64,000 bases of DNA from Candidatus Chlorobium masyuteum (GTDB lineage: Bacteria > Bacteroidota > Chlorobiia > Chlorobiales > Chlorobiaceae). The position numbers and the translations under genes are program-made. The DNA lies in assembly GCF_011601315.1 (NCBI RefSeq), contig NZ_JAAORA010000002.1, positions 605,963 to 669,962 on the forward strand. The letters are read 5' to 3'. Positions 37,369 to 46,314 of this stretch are shown here, piece by piece. The stretch's first letter is position 1. Every line of letters starts with the position of its first letter. The notes below the pieces were generated by a model. It was not told where the DNA came from. It worked only from the letters and a program-made list of their open reading frames with translations, and ran no database searches.

Positions 37369-40215
37369 ATGACAACTCAAAGGCTCAGCAGTTCAGCAGT
37401 TGCTGAAACGAGTCTGCCGGATATTGTCCTGAAAGGGATCAATACGCACAACCTCGCCAATATTTCTGTCTGTATTCCCCGTAACCGGTTTGTCGTTCTG
37501 ACGGGAGTCAGCGGCTCCGGCAAGTCAAGCCTCGCCTTTGATACGCTCTATGCCGAAGGTCACCGCCGCTATGTTGAGTCGCTTTCGGCCTATGTGCGGC
37601 AGTTTCTTGAACGCATGCCGCGGCCTGATATTGAAAGTGTTGAAGGCATAGCGCCGGCAATCGCCATAGAGCAGAAACCTATACCAAAAAACCCCCGTTC
37701 AACGGTTGGTACGGTATCGGAAATTTATGACTATCTCCGCCTGCTCTACGCAAGGATCGGTAAAATATACTCCCGTGATACCAATGAGCTGGTGCTGAAG
37801 CATACTCCGGATGACGTGAGCCTTCAGGCAGGTTTTTTTGAGGAGGGCACGAAGTTTTATGTCGGTTTCCTTTTTCCCTCTCACGAGGATGCAGGCCACC
37901 ATCTCTGTTCTGTTCAGGATGAAATTGCCAATCTTTTGAAGAAGGGTTTTTTCAGGGTGGTTGCCGGTGATGAAATACTTGATCTCAATCACGAACAGGA
38001 GTGTCGCCGCCTGCTTGATATGCCGAACGCTGAGCGTGCAAATGTTCTTGTGCTGGTTGACCGGTTTGTGGCCAGGAACGATGAGAAGGTTTTCAGCCGG
38101 ATATCACAGGCAGCGGAGAGCTGTTTCAATGAGTCGGGCGGATATGCCGCATTGAAGGTGGTTGGAGGCAAGAGCTACCTTTTCAGTGACCGGCTCGAAC
38201 TGAACGGGATTGAGTACCAGGAACCCTCACCCCAGCTTTTTGCCTTCAACTCCCCGATCGGCGCTTGTACTACCTGTCAGGGTTTCGGCCGAATTGCCGG
38301 TATTGACGAGAACATTGTTGTGCCCGACAAGTCGCTCTCCTTGCAGGAAGGGGCTATAGCCTGCTGGAACTCTGAAAAGTACCGCTGGCACCTTCGCCAG
38401 TTGCTTTCGGTCGCCCCTTCGCTCGGCATACCGCTCGACGAGCCTTATGAAAAGCTCTCCCATGCGCACAAGGATATCATCTGGAAGGGGCTCGGTGATG
38501 AACGGTTGAAGGGAATCCGTCCATTTTTTGCTGAGATAGAGAGGGAGTCGGGCTACAAGATGCACTTCCGGGTCTTTTTAAGCCGTTACCGCGGTTATGC
38601 AATATGCCCTGATTGTGAAGGGAGCCGTCTCAATCCTGATGCCCGCCTTGTCAGGGTTTCCGGACGTCATATCGGCGAGGTTACGCGCATGAATATTGCC
38701 GAGGCATCAGAGTTTTTCCGCAATCTGGAGATCTCTCCCTTTGACCGCAAGGTTGCTGAAGCGGTTCTGGAGGAGATTATCAAGCGGCTTGGCTATCTGC
38801 TCGATGTGGGTTTGAACTACCTTACGCTTGACCGCCTCACCCACACGTTGAGCGGCGGCGAGTTTCAGCGAATCAATCTCTCCACCTCACTCGGCTCTCC
38901 GCTTGTCGGAGCGATCTATATCCTTGATGAACCGAGCATCGGCCTTCACCAGTGTGACTCCGCGCGACTTATTACGCTTTTACGGCGCCTGCGTGATCTT
39001 GGTAATACCGTGGTGGTGGTTGAGCATGACCGTGAGATCATTGAAGCCGCAGATGAAGTGATCGACCTTGGCCCCTATGCCGGACGTCTTGGCGGAGAGG
39101 TGGTTTTTCACGGTACCGTTGATGAGATGAAGCGGTCGGGAACCTCCCTTACTGCCGACTATCTCAACGGCAAAAAATGCATCCCGGTGCCGAAGGTTCG
39201 CAGAAAACCTGATTTCAGCGCATGCATTGAGATTACCGGTGCCATGCAGAACAACCTCAAGAACATCGATGTGCGCTTTCCGCTCAACGTGATGACCTGT
39301 ATTACCGGTGTGAGCGGTTCAGGCAAGTCAACCCTTGTCAATGATATTCTCAACAAGGGGATCATGAAGGAGAAGGTCGGCCTTAAAGAGCAGGTCGGAA
39401 CGCACCGCTCGATTTCAGGCACATGGATGGTTGACAGGGTTGAGCATGTTGACCAGTCGCCCATCGGCAAGTCAAGCCGGAGTAATCCGGTAACCTACCT
39501 GAAGATATTTGACGATATCCGCAACCTCTTTTCCCAGACGAGAGATGCCAAAGCAAGGGGGTGGAAGGCCGGTTATTTTTCATTCAACATACCCGGCGGC
39601 CGCTGTGAAACCTGTGCCGGAGAGGGGAGTGTCCATATCGAGATGCAGTTCCTTGCGGATATTGAGGCGGTCTGTGAGGATTGCGGCGGTTTGCGCTACA
39701 AGCCTGAAACCCTTGAGGTAGAGTATCATGGTCTTTCGATTGCCGCAGTGCTCGACCTGACGGTTGAAGAGGCGATCACCTTTTTCAAGGATGAGAAGGC
39801 AGTTGCAAGAAAGCTTATGGTTCTTGAAGAGGTTGGACTCGGCTATATCCGCCTTGGCCAGTCCTCAAGCACGCTTTCCGGCGGTGAGGCACAGCGCCTG
39901 AAACTGGCAAGTTTCATCGCTCATGCCGATACGGCGCACACGCTTTTTATTTTTGATGAACCGACCACCGGACTGCACTTTGAGGATATCAACAAGCTGA
40001 TTCTCTGTTTTGAAAAACTGCTTGAGCAGAACAATACGCTTGTCATCATTGAACACAATCCCGACATCATCATGCAGGCCGACTGGATCATAGATCTCGG
40101 ACCCGGTGCGGGTGACAAGGGCGGCTCTCTTGTGGCTGAAGGGACACCCGAAGAGATTGCTGCGATGGATCACTCCGTAACCGGCAGGTATCTCAGGCGC
40201 TCAGCGGAAGCGTGA
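37369..40215 (+). CDS. uvrA: Excinuclease ABC subunit A
   Basis: UvrA recognises bulky DNA lesions and loads UvrB in nucleotide excision repair. It has two ABC ATPase halves: Walker A GVSGSGKSSLAF near residue 46 and GVSGSGKSTLVND near 646, with signatures LSGGEFQR and LSGGEAQR. Zinc modules CTTC...CPDC and CETC...CEDC and the insertion domain are present. 948 residues is typical. ATG 37369 follows TTG 37363 closely and is preferred. Confidence 0.96.
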   Translation: MTTQRLSSSAVAETSLPDIVLKGINTHNLANISVCIPRNRFVVLTGVSGSGKSSLAFDTLYAEGHRRYVESLSAYVRQFLERMPRPDIESVEGIAPAIAIEQKPIPKNPRSTVGTVSEIYDYLRLLYARIGKIYSRDTNELVLKHTPDDVSLQAGFFEEGTKFYVGFLFPSHEDAGHHLCSVQDEIANLLKKGFFRVVAGDEILDLNHEQECRRLLDMPNAERANVLVLVDRFVARNDEKVFSRISQAAESCFNESGGYAALKVVGGKSYLFSDRLELNGIEYQEPSPQLFAFNSPIGACTTCQGFGRIAGIDENIVVPDKSLSLQEGAIACWNSEKYRWHLRQLLSVAPSLGIPLDEPYEKLSHAHKDIIWKGLGDERLKGIRPFFAEIERESGYKMHFRVFLSRYRGYAICPDCEGSRLNPDARLVRVSGRHIGEVTRMNIAEASEFFRNLEISPFDRKVAEAVLEEIIKRLGYLLDVGLNYLTLDRLTHTLSGGEFQRINLSTSLGSPLVGAIYILDEPSIGLHQCDSARLITLLRRLRDLGNTVVVVEHDREIIEAADEVIDLGPYAGRLGGEVVFHGTVDEMKRSGTSLTADYLNGKKCIPVPKVRRKPDFSACIEITGAMQNNLKNIDVRFPLNVMTCITGVSGSGKSTLVNDILNKGIMKEKVGLKEQVGTHRSISGTWMVDRVEHVDQSPIGKSSRSNPVTYLKIFDDIRNLFSQTRDAKARGWKAGYFSFNIPGGRCETCAGEGSVHIEMQFLADIEAVCEDCGGLRYKPETLEVEYHGLSIAAVLDLTVEEAITFFKDEKAVARKLMVLEEVGLGYIRLGQSSSTLSGGEAQRLKLASFIAHADTAHTLFIFDEPTTGLHFEDINKLILCFEKLLEQNNTLVIIEHNPDIIMQADWIIDLGPGAGDKGGSLVAEGTPEEIAAMDHSVTGRYLRRSAEA

Positions 40216-40222
40216 GCGAAAC

Positions 40223-40528
40223 TCACAATGACTTTATCGGATCATCCTCAAGCGCTCCGCCATGCAGCCTGATATGCGGAAAGTGCCCCTCGGTTCGTTC
40301 AACCCACACATCGCTGCCCTTGCTGAAATCGCTCTCGTTTGCTGTAACCGAGATGCGGTTTTTGGCAAGTGCCGTAATCTCCTCAAGCAGCCTGCCAAGC
40401 AGCCGGTCCTCTTCGGTAGCGGTGTTGTCAAGCATTTTCGAGCGGATACTCTCCAGCTTTTCGACAGCAACCTTGCCGATGGTGCTGTATTGTGCCGGAT
40501 TTAATGAGGTTCGTGTTTTTTCGTCCAT
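40223..40528 (-). CDS. Conserved small hypothetical protein
   Basis: A 101-residue, charged, mostly helical protein starting MDEKTRTSLNPAQYSTIGKV and ending GGALEDDPIKSL. It includes EEDRLLGRLLEEITALAKNR. No membrane segment or known motif. The composition is typical of a real protein, whereas the opposite-strand frame across the same DNA is serine-rich and shadow-like. It is convergent with uvrA, whose stop lies 7 bases away, and divergent from groES. An in-frame ATG at 40537 is an alternative start. Confidence 0.6.
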   Translation of the reverse strand: MDEKTRTSLNPAQYSTIGKVAVEKLESIRSKMLDNTATEEDRLLGRLLEEITALAKNRISVTANESDFSKGSDVWVERTEGHFPHIRLHGGALEDDPIKSL

Positions 40529-40619
40529 GATGGTCATCGGTAAAGGGTGTTCAACATACTTTCTAAAGTAAAGAAACTGTTTGGAGTGGAAAGTTTTTTT
40601 CTTATCATTAGGTGTTCTT

Positions 40620-40646
40620 TTAGCACTCGAGCACTGTGAGTGCTAA
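40620..40646 (+). promoter_or_regulatory. CIRCE element (HrcA operator) upstream of groESL
   Basis: TTAGCACTC (40620-40628), a 9-base spacer, and GAGTGCTAA (40638-40646) match the CIRCE consensus exactly. HrcA binds it and represses groES-groEL until heat or misfolding stress. It lies 70 bases before the groES ATG. Confidence 0.97.
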
Positions 40647-40716
40647 AAGATAAAAAACGCTCTATTCTAACCAATAGTATCGTACTCTTAATCTAAAACA
40701 CAAACGAGAGAAGACA

Positions 40717-41001
40717 ATGAACTTGAAACCCTTAGCTGATCGAGTTATTGTTAAACCTGCACCGGCAGAGGAAAAAACCAAAGGTGGTCTTTACATTCCT
40801 GATACCGGGAAAGAGAAGCCACAGTATGGTGAAGTGGTTGCCGTTGGAGCAGGCAAGGTTGCAGATAGCGGCCAGCTGCTTGAAATGCAGGTAAAAGTAG
40901 GTCAGAAAGTGCTTTATGGTAAATATTCCGGCACTGAAGTCAACGTGGAGGGTGAGGACTACCTCATCATGCGTGAGTCTGACATCTTCGCTATTCTTTA
41001 A
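40717..41001 (+). CDS. groES: Co-chaperonin GroES
   Basis: The 94-residue lid of the GroEL chamber. It starts [20 protein letters not shown]; the mobile loop is [15 protein letters not shown], and the end [13 protein letters not shown] is typical. It is the first gene of the groESL operon, downstream of a perfect CIRCE site and 42 bases before groEL. Confidence 0.97.
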   Translation: MNLKPLADRVIVKPAPAEEKTKGGLYIPDTGKEKPQYGEVVAVGAGKVADSGQLLEMQVKVGQKVLYGKYSGTEVNVEGEDYLIMRESDIFAIL

Positions 41002-41043
41002 CTGTTTCTAACTTTTTAACCCTTACTGGAGGAACGCTTTACA

Positions 41044-42687
41044 ATGACTGCTAAAGATATTCTCTTTGATACCGAAGCCAGAGCAAAGCTCAAGGTTGGT
41101 GTCGACAAACTGGCAAATGCCGTGAAAGTTACCCTCGGACCTGCCGGACGTAATGTATTGATTGACAAAAAATTCGGTGCTCCTACCTCAACCAAGGACG
41201 GCGTTACTGTTGCCAAAGAGATCGAGCTTTCCGATTCCATCGAGAACATGGGTGCCCAGATGGTTCGTGAAGTTGCTTCGAAAACAAGTGATGTTGCCGG
41301 TGACGGTACCACCACCGCTACCGTTCTTGCCCAGGCGATCTATCGCGAAGGCCTGAAGAACGTTACCGCCGGTGCCCGTCCGATTGACCTCAAAAGAGGT
41401 ATTGACCGCGCAGTTAAAGAGGTTGTGCAGGAGCTGAGAAACATCAGCCGCAACATCTCCGGTAAAAAGGAGATTGCACAGGTTGGTACCATCTCTGCCA
41501 ACAACGATCCTGAAATCGGCGAACTGATTGCCGAGGCGATGGACAAGGTTGGTAAAGATGGTGTTATCACGGTTGAAGAGGCCAAGGGTATGGACACCGA
41601 GCTCAAGGTTGTTGAGGGTATGCAGTTTGATCGCGGCTACCTTTCGCCTTATTTTGTGACCAATCCCGAGACGATGGATGCTGAACTGGAAGATCCGCTG
41701 ATTCTTATCTACGACAAGAAGATCAGCAACATGAAGGAGCTGCTTCCTATTCTTGAGAAATCAGCACAGTCCGGTCGTCCTCTTCTGATCATTTCAGAAG
41801 ATATCGAAGGCGAAGCGCTTGCAACGATTGTTGTCAACAAGCTGAGAGGCACCCTGAGAGTTTGCGCTGTCAAGGCTCCCGGCTTCGGCGACCGCCGCAA
41901 GGCAATGCTGGAAGATATCGCCATTCTTACCGGCGGTACCGTTATCTCCGAAGAGAAGGGCTACAAGCTCGAAAACGCAACCATCTCCTACCTCGGTCAG
42001 GCTGCCCGCGTTACCATCGACAAGGACAACACGACCATCGTTGAGGGTAAAGGTACAGCCGAAGAGATCAAGGCTCGCATCAACGAAATCAAAGGCCAGA
42101 TTGAAAAATCAACCTCTGATTACGATACCGAAAAATTGCAGGAGCGCCTTGCAAAGCTTTCAGGCGGCGTTGCCGTTCTCAACATCGGTGCATCAACCGA
42201 AGTTGAGCTGAAAGAGAAGAAGGCCCGTGTGGAAGATGCTCTGCATGCTACCCGCGCTGCTGTTCAGGAAGGTATTGTTGTCGGTGGCGGTGTTGCCCTG
42301 ATTCGTGCGATCAAGGGTCTCGACCGGGCTGTTGCAGACAATGAAGATCAGAAAACAGGTATTGAGATCATCCGCCGCGCGCTTGAAGAGCCGCTTCGCC
42401 AGATCGTTGCAAACACCGGTACCTCGGATGGTGCTGTTGTGCTTGAGAAGGTCAAGGCCGGAACAGGCGATTATGGTTTCAACGCCAGAACCGAAACCTA
42501 CGAAAACCTGGTTGAAGCCGGTGTTGTCGATCCTACCAAGGTAACCAGAAGCGCTCTTGAGAACGCTGCATCAGTTGCCGGTATTCTTCTGACAACCGAA
42601 GCTGCCATTACCGACATCAAGGAAGACAAGCCTGACATGCCGGCAATGCCTCCTGGCGGAATGGGTGGAATGGGCGGCATGTATTAA
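41044..42687 (+). CDS. groEL: Chaperonin GroEL
   Basis: The 547-residue Hsp60 chaperonin. Conserved parts: [15 protein letters not shown], the ATP-site [12 protein letters not shown] near residue 86, the apical domain in the middle, and the Gly-Met tail [10 protein letters not shown]. The ribosome site GGAGG (41030-41034) is strong. A very stable terminator follows at 42715. Confidence 0.98.
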   Translation: MTAKDILFDTEARAKLKVGVDKLANAVKVTLGPAGRNVLIDKKFGAPTSTKDGVTVAKEIELSDSIENMGAQMVREVASKTSDVAGDGTTTATVLAQAIYREGLKNVTAGARPIDLKRGIDRAVKEVVQELRNISRNISGKKEIAQVGTISANNDPEIGELIAEAMDKVGKDGVITVEEAKGMDTELKVVEGMQFDRGYLSPYFVTNPETMDAELEDPLILIYDKKISNMKELLPILEKSAQSGRPLLIISEDIEGEALATIVVNKLRGTLRVCAVKAPGFGDRRKAMLEDIAILTGGTVISEEKGYKLENATISYLGQAARVTIDKDNTTIVEGKGTAEEIKARINEIKGQIEKSTSDYDTEKLQERLAKLSGGVAVLNIGASTEVELKEKKARVEDALHATRAAVQEGIVVGGGVALIRAIKGLDRAVADNEDQKTGIEIIRRALEEPLRQIVANTGTSDGAVVLEKVKAGTGDYGFNARTETYENLVEAGVVDPTKVTRSALENAASVAGILLTTEAAITDIKEDKPDMPAMPPGGMGGMGGMY

Positions 42688-42714
42688 TCTCCGCTCTCCA
42701 TCTCTTTTCTTTAC

Positions 42715-42752
42715 AAAGCCACCCCGAAGCAATATCGGGGTGGCTTTTTTTT
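42715..42752 (+). terminator. Rho-independent terminator of groESL
   Basis: AAAGCCACCCCGA and TCGGGGTGGCTTT form a perfect 13-bp stem around AGCAATA, followed by Ts. A near-identical copy lies at 45279. Confidence 0.93.
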
Positions 42753-42767
42753 CTCCTTTTGTTCGCT

Positions 42768-43838
42768 CTAATCCTTGAATATCCAGTATCTCCCTGAAGC
42801 GGTATCGATGGCTTTGAGTGAGAATCGTTCGTCAGCCCGGAGGTCCTTTTTCAGAATGTAATAGATATCTGAAAGCACGGAGCGGGAATCGCTATGGTAG
42901 GAGTGACCGAAAAAGCCTGTATTGATGTTTGTTGCATCGACCGTCTCGATACCCGGAATGATGATCGGCTTCCCGTTCGCATTCCCGAGTCGACGGACCC
43001 CATGCACTCTTTCGGAGAGTGTCAATGCTCTGTCCTTTCCTGAAACATAGAGGGTTACCCGTACGCCTGTTTTTGCAAGTGCCGGTCCGATTTCATTTTT
43101 GAAAACATCGGCATTGATGTCCGGAGCGGTCAGGATAAGGGCTTTGAAGTATGTTTTGAGTTGCGGCTTTTTTCCGAGGAGTTCAAGTAATGCACGCGAC
43201 AACCCCCGTGCGCCAAGGCTGTGTCCCATGAGGTAGATGGTTTTCGATCCGGAACGCAGGGCGACCTCCTCAAGAACCGTCACCAGATCTTTTTCAGCCC
43301 ATAAAATTCCGGCTTCGTCGTCTTCATAGCTGTTGACGTGTCCCCGTGATGGCCAGCTGAAGAAGAGTGAAGAGCCCTTGAAATCAAGGTCGCTCACAAT
43401 CTGTCCGATTCCCCGCGCGCCCTCATTGAATGTCATGTTGAAGCCGTGCACATAGAGCAGAAGGGCCTTCTCTTCAGAGGCCGCCACCGTTTTTGTCAGA
43501 TTATTCAGAAGCTCTTCCCTGTTGAGCTCCGTCAGTTGGAGATAGTTGATTTCCCGGTGTTTTTCTTTGTCAAAGGTTGCATGAATCACTCTGCCGATCC
43601 GGTGGTCCTGAGGTATGGCTACATCTGCTATGCCATAGCTCATCATGCTTCTTTCAGCGCCATATTTTTGACCGGATTCTGCCTGCTGCCCGGCATGGTT
43701 GCGGTTGGTTGCGTAAAAGGCCTGTACCGGCGGTTTCAGGTATTCTGCATTTCCGGTCAGGTTAGTTGATGCGCATCCGGAGAGTAACAGCAGCAGTGCT
43801 GTAATCATGCGCATGCGGATATATTTGCTGGTAATCAT
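42768..43838 (-). CDS. DUF900-family alpha/beta hydrolase, lipoprotein
   Basis: A 356-residue envelope protein. The lipobox LLSGC near residue 22 marks a lipid-anchored protein. The hydrolase core has LLYVHGFNMTFNEGARG, the nucleophile in LMGHSLGARGLSRALL, an Asp in TAPDINADVF and a later GHSYHSD region. This matches the DUF900 group of esterase-like proteins. The substrate is unknown. It converges on groEL. Confidence 0.82.
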   Translation of the reverse strand: MITSKYIRMRMITALLLLLSGCASTNLTGNAEYLKPPVQAFYATNRNHAGQQAESGQKYGAERSMMSYGIADVAIPQDHRIGRVIHATFDKEKHREINYLQLTELNREELLNNLTKTVAASEEKALLLYVHGFNMTFNEGARGIGQIVSDLDFKGSSLFFSWPSRGHVNSYEDDEAGILWAEKDLVTVLEEVALRSGSKTIYLMGHSLGARGLSRALLELLGKKPQLKTYFKALILTAPDINADVFKNEIGPALAKTGVRVTLYVSGKDRALTLSERVHGVRRLGNANGKPIIIPGIETVDATNINTGFFGHSYHSDSRSVLSDIYYILKKDLRADERFSLKAIDTASGRYWIFKD

Positions 43839-44020
43839 GGTTTTTAACCGTTACCTGTTAGCGCATCGGATTCTGTGCCTGTTTGCCTGCACGTTCATAT
43901 CCCCCGGAAGGTGATGCCTGACTCTATTTACAGCATAAACACTGAACTTGCAACCGCTAAAATGGATACGGCAACAGCGTTGTTCCCGGCTTTTTTTATT
44001 TATGATCAATGATTACCTTA

Positions 44021-44045
44021 ACCATTATAAAGTCTTTATTATGGT
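44021..44045. promoter_or_regulatory. Palindromic operator of toxin-antitoxin pair 1
   Basis: ACCATTATAAAG (44021-44032), one central base, and CTTTATTATGGT (44034-44045) are inverted with one mismatch. It lies 18 bases before the antitoxin start, where an autoregulatory Phd/YefM dimer would bind. Confidence 0.6.
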
Positions 44046-44063
44046 CGCATACAGGCAGCTCTT

Positions 44064-44348
44064 ATGAAATACAGTACATCCATCAAGCCCATCAGCTTTT
44101 TGAAAACTCACGCATCTGAAGTTATTCGGGAAGTTTCAGCCAATAGAGGAACCATGATTATCACGCATAACGGAGAAGCGAAGGTAATTGTGCAGGATGT
44201 TCATCTCTACGAAGAGACCCAGGAAAGTCTTGCTTTATTGAAGATACTGGCTCAAAGTTCTCAGAGTATTGAGAAGGGAAGGTATAAGCCTGTCAGTGAA
44301 TCGTTTGAGTTGATCAGACAGCAGATTTCAAATCATCAGGAGTTATGA
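44064..44348 (+). CDS. Phd/YefM-family antitoxin
   Basis: A 94-residue antitoxin with the Phd/YefM pattern: SIKPISFLKTHASEVIREVS (DNA-binding N-terminus), GTMIITHNGEAKVIVQDV, YEETQESLALLKIL and a C-terminal tail for toxin binding. Its ATG is preceded by a 25-base palindrome. It overlaps the toxin start by 4 bases (ATGA). Confidence 0.88.
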   Translation: MKYSTSIKPISFLKTHASEVIREVSANRGTMIITHNGEAKVIVQDVHLYEETQESLALLKILAQSSQSIEKGRYKPVSESFELIRQQISNHQEL

Positions 44349-44668
44349 GGTATGATGTTTTCCTGAGTGATGATGCAGAGGCAGATATTCTCGATATCTG
44401 GAAATATGTTGCTCGTTTCGATTCGGTTGAAAGAGCATCCACTCTTCTTGATGCGCTGCAGGAGGCTTGTCTGAGCCTTTGCCAATTTCCTGACCGGGGA
44501 CATTGTCCACCCGAACTGGAACGGGTGTGTGTTTTGGAGTATCGTGAACTTCATTACAAGCCGTATCGGATTATTTACCGGATTCTGGATCGCAAGGTTT
44601 TTATTCACTGTGTTCTTGATGGCAGAAGAAATCTTCAGGATCTTCTTCTCGAACGATTGATACGATAG
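44345..44668 (+). CDS. ParE/RelE-family toxin
   Basis: A 107-residue type II toxin: YDVFLSDDAEADILDIWKYV, SLCQFPDRGHCPPELER, REL...YKPYRIIYRILDRKVFIHCVLDGRR. This is the ParE/RelE fold in the usual order. The ATGA overlap with the antitoxin ensures coupled translation. Confidence 0.87.
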   Translation: MRYDVFLSDDAEADILDIWKYVARFDSVERASTLLDALQEACLSLCQFPDRGHCPPELERVCVLEYRELHYKPYRIIYRILDRKVFIHCVLDGRRNLQDLLLERLIR

Positions 44669-44710
44669 TTGGAATGGTGGAATATTTCGATGTTCAAAAA
44701 ATAATAGCTA

Positions 44711-44737
44711 TACTTCTACCACAAATGTAGTCAAGTA
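44711..44737. promoter_or_regulatory. Possible operator of toxin-antitoxin pair 2
   Basis: TACTTCTAC and GTAGTCAAGTA form an imperfect inverted repeat (a two-base insert in one arm) 18 bases before the antitoxin ATG. GAGGAG nearby is the ribosome site. Confidence 0.35.
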
Positions 44738-44754
44738 AAAGAGGAGTTTTCAGG

Positions 44755-44988
44755 ATGTTGGTAAGCACTTCAATCAGAATCAACAAGGAGCTTTATGAAC
44801 AGGCCCGGCAGGACGCAGTGCTTGAGCATCGTTCTATTTCGGGTCAGATCGAGTTTTGGGCACGGGTAGGTCGTGCGGCGCTTGACAACCCTGATTTACC
44901 GGTCAGCTTTGTAGCTGAATCGCTGGCATCATTGGCCGAGCCGAGAGAACTCTCTACACCGTTTGTACCACGGAGTGCAAGGCAATGA
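44755..44988 (+). CDS. ParD-like antitoxin
   Basis: A 77-residue antitoxin of the ParD-like/TA-associated type: VSTSIRINKELYEQARQDAV then EHRSISGQIEFWARVGRAAL, a ribbon-helix-helix plus toxin-binding helix. It ends within the start of the next gene (ATGA overlap). Confidence 0.82.
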   Translation: MLVSTSIRINKELYEQARQDAVLEHRSISGQIEFWARVGRAALDNPDLPVSFVAESLASLAEPRELSTPFVPRSARQ

Positions 44989-45263
44989 CCTGGTCTGTAA
45001 GGCAAACGCGCAGATTTGCTCGACAATACAAAAAGCTTCACGACAACACCGCTGCTGATGTAGATAGTGCCGTTGAAAAGGTACGGCAAAGCCCAGACAT
45101 CGGAGAACGAAAGAAGGGTGATCTGGCTGCATTGTATGTTTACAAGTTTCGCAGCTCAGGCCAGTTGTATTTACTTGGCTATTCGCTGGATGAGAGTGTT
45201 CGGCTGGTCTACCTTGAAGCTGTTGGGCCACACGAGAACTTTTATCGGGATTTGAAGCGATAA
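44985..45263 (+). CDS. RelE-family toxin (pair 2)
   Basis: A 92-residue toxin: WSVRQTRRFARQYKKLHDNT, a SPDIGERKKGDLAALYVYKF strand and YLLGYSLDESVRLVYLEAVG, then HENFYRDLKR. This resembles RelE/YafQ-type mRNA interferases. Coupled with the ParD-like antitoxin by a 4-base overlap. Confidence 0.83.
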   Translation: MTWSVRQTRRFARQYKKLHDNTAADVDSAVEKVRQSPDIGERKKGDLAALYVYKFRSSGQLYLLGYSLDESVRLVYLEAVGPHENFYRDLKR

Positions 45264-45278
45264 GGCCCGGTTAGTGGC

Positions 45279-45315
45279 AAAGCCATCCTGAAGGAATATC
45301 GGGGTGGCTTTTTTT
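45279..45315 (+). terminator. Terminator after toxin-antitoxin pair 2
   Basis: AAAGCCATCCTGA and TCGGGGTGGCTTT pair over 13 positions with two G-T wobbles, followed by seven Ts. The right arm and loop (GGAATATCGGGGTGGC) closely repeat the groESL terminator. Confidence 0.85.
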
Positions 45316-45392
45316 ATGGTGTGTATCATCTCAATCCAAAAGAATTTTATACCTTTCAGAAAATTTTGGTGCAACCCTATTTTTAATCAGCC

Positions 45393-46073
45393 ATGAGAGC
45401 CGTTGTTTTGTTAAGCGGAGGGATGGACAGCCTTGTCACTACGGCGATGGCCCATGAGCAGGGGTTTGAACTGGCAGCCATGCATGTCAATTACGGACAG
45501 CGAACATGGCACAAGGAGCTTGCTTCATTCCGTGATATCTGTAATCACTACAATATTGATCGACGCCTCGAAGTTGATGCCGATTTTCTTGCCAGGATCG
45601 GTGGTTCATCACTGACCGATCTCTCCATGCCGGTGAGCGGAGCCGATCTTCAGGGATCGACAATCCCAACCAGTTATGTCCCTTTCCGTAATGCCAATTT
45701 CCTCTCAATGGCCGTGAGCTGGTCAGAGGTTATCGGGGCCAACCGGATATTTATCGGAGCGGTCGAAGAGGACTCTTCCGGTTATCCCGACTGCCGAAAA
45801 ATCTTTTATGATGCATTCAACCAGGTTATTGCTCTCGGGACCAAACCTGAAACAACTATTGAAATAGTGACTCCCCTTATCGAGATGCAGAAGTCGGATA
45901 TTGTTCACCGGGGCATGCTGCTTGATGTTCCGTTTGCCTACAGCTGGTCATGCTACAAGAGTGAGGGCAGGGCGTGCGGAGTCTGCGACAGCTGTGCACG
46001 CAGGCTCAGGGCTTTCGAACTGGTTGGCGTACGCGATCCGATTGATTATGAAGAGAGACCTCGGTATATTTAG
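45393..46073 (+). CDS. queC: 7-cyano-7-deazaguanine synthase QueC
   Basis: QueC converts 7-carboxy-7-deazaguanine to preQ0 with ATP and ammonia, on the queuosine pathway. The PP-loop SGGMDS (residues 8-13) binds ATP; the four zinc cysteines are Cys187, Cys195, Cys198 and Cys201. 226 residues is normal. It stands alone, followed by a 138-bp repeat element. Confidence 0.95.
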   Translation: MRAVVLLSGGMDSLVTTAMAHEQGFELAAMHVNYGQRTWHKELASFRDICNHYNIDRRLEVDADFLARIGGSSLTDLSMPVSGADLQGSTIPTSYVPFRNANFLSMAVSWSEVIGANRIFIGAVEEDSSGYPDCRKIFYDAFNQVIALGTKPETTIEIVTPLIEMQKSDIVHRGMLLDVPFAYSWSCYKSEGRACGVCDSCARRLRAFELVGVRDPIDYEERPRYI

Positions 46074-46076
46074 GCA

Positions 46077-46214
46077 GCACCGCTATTAATTTGTTCCGCG
46101 ATTTGATTACTTCGTTGGGCGGTGCTCGAAATCCTCAAGTACTATGTGTACATTCCGGTTTTTGTGCTCCGTCCGTCTCGTACTCAAACCGCTCACGACA
46201 ATTTATAGCGGTGC
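46077..46214. repeat. 138-bp structured repeat element, copy A
   Basis: Outer arms GCACCGCTATTAATTTGT (left) and ACAATTTATAGCGGTGC (right) are inverted. Inside, GGGCGGT and ACCGCTC can also pair. It is about 90% similar to copy B at 50792, of equal length. The outer pairs differ in sequence between copies (CACCGC/GCGGTG here, CATCTC/GAGATG there) but stay complementary. It begins 3 bases after queC. Confidence 0.75.
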
Positions 46215-46314
46215 ATTGAAGATGTAGATATGATATTGTCATCTCGAACGAAAGTGAGAGATCCCGATTTTGCGATATAATTAACGTCGTCATCATCAAT
46301 AAATCAGTTCAACC

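Noticed and set aside
40212..40571. 119-codon plus-strand frame after uvrA
   Set aside because: Serine-rich shadow of the more protein-like minus-strand gene at 40223-40528.
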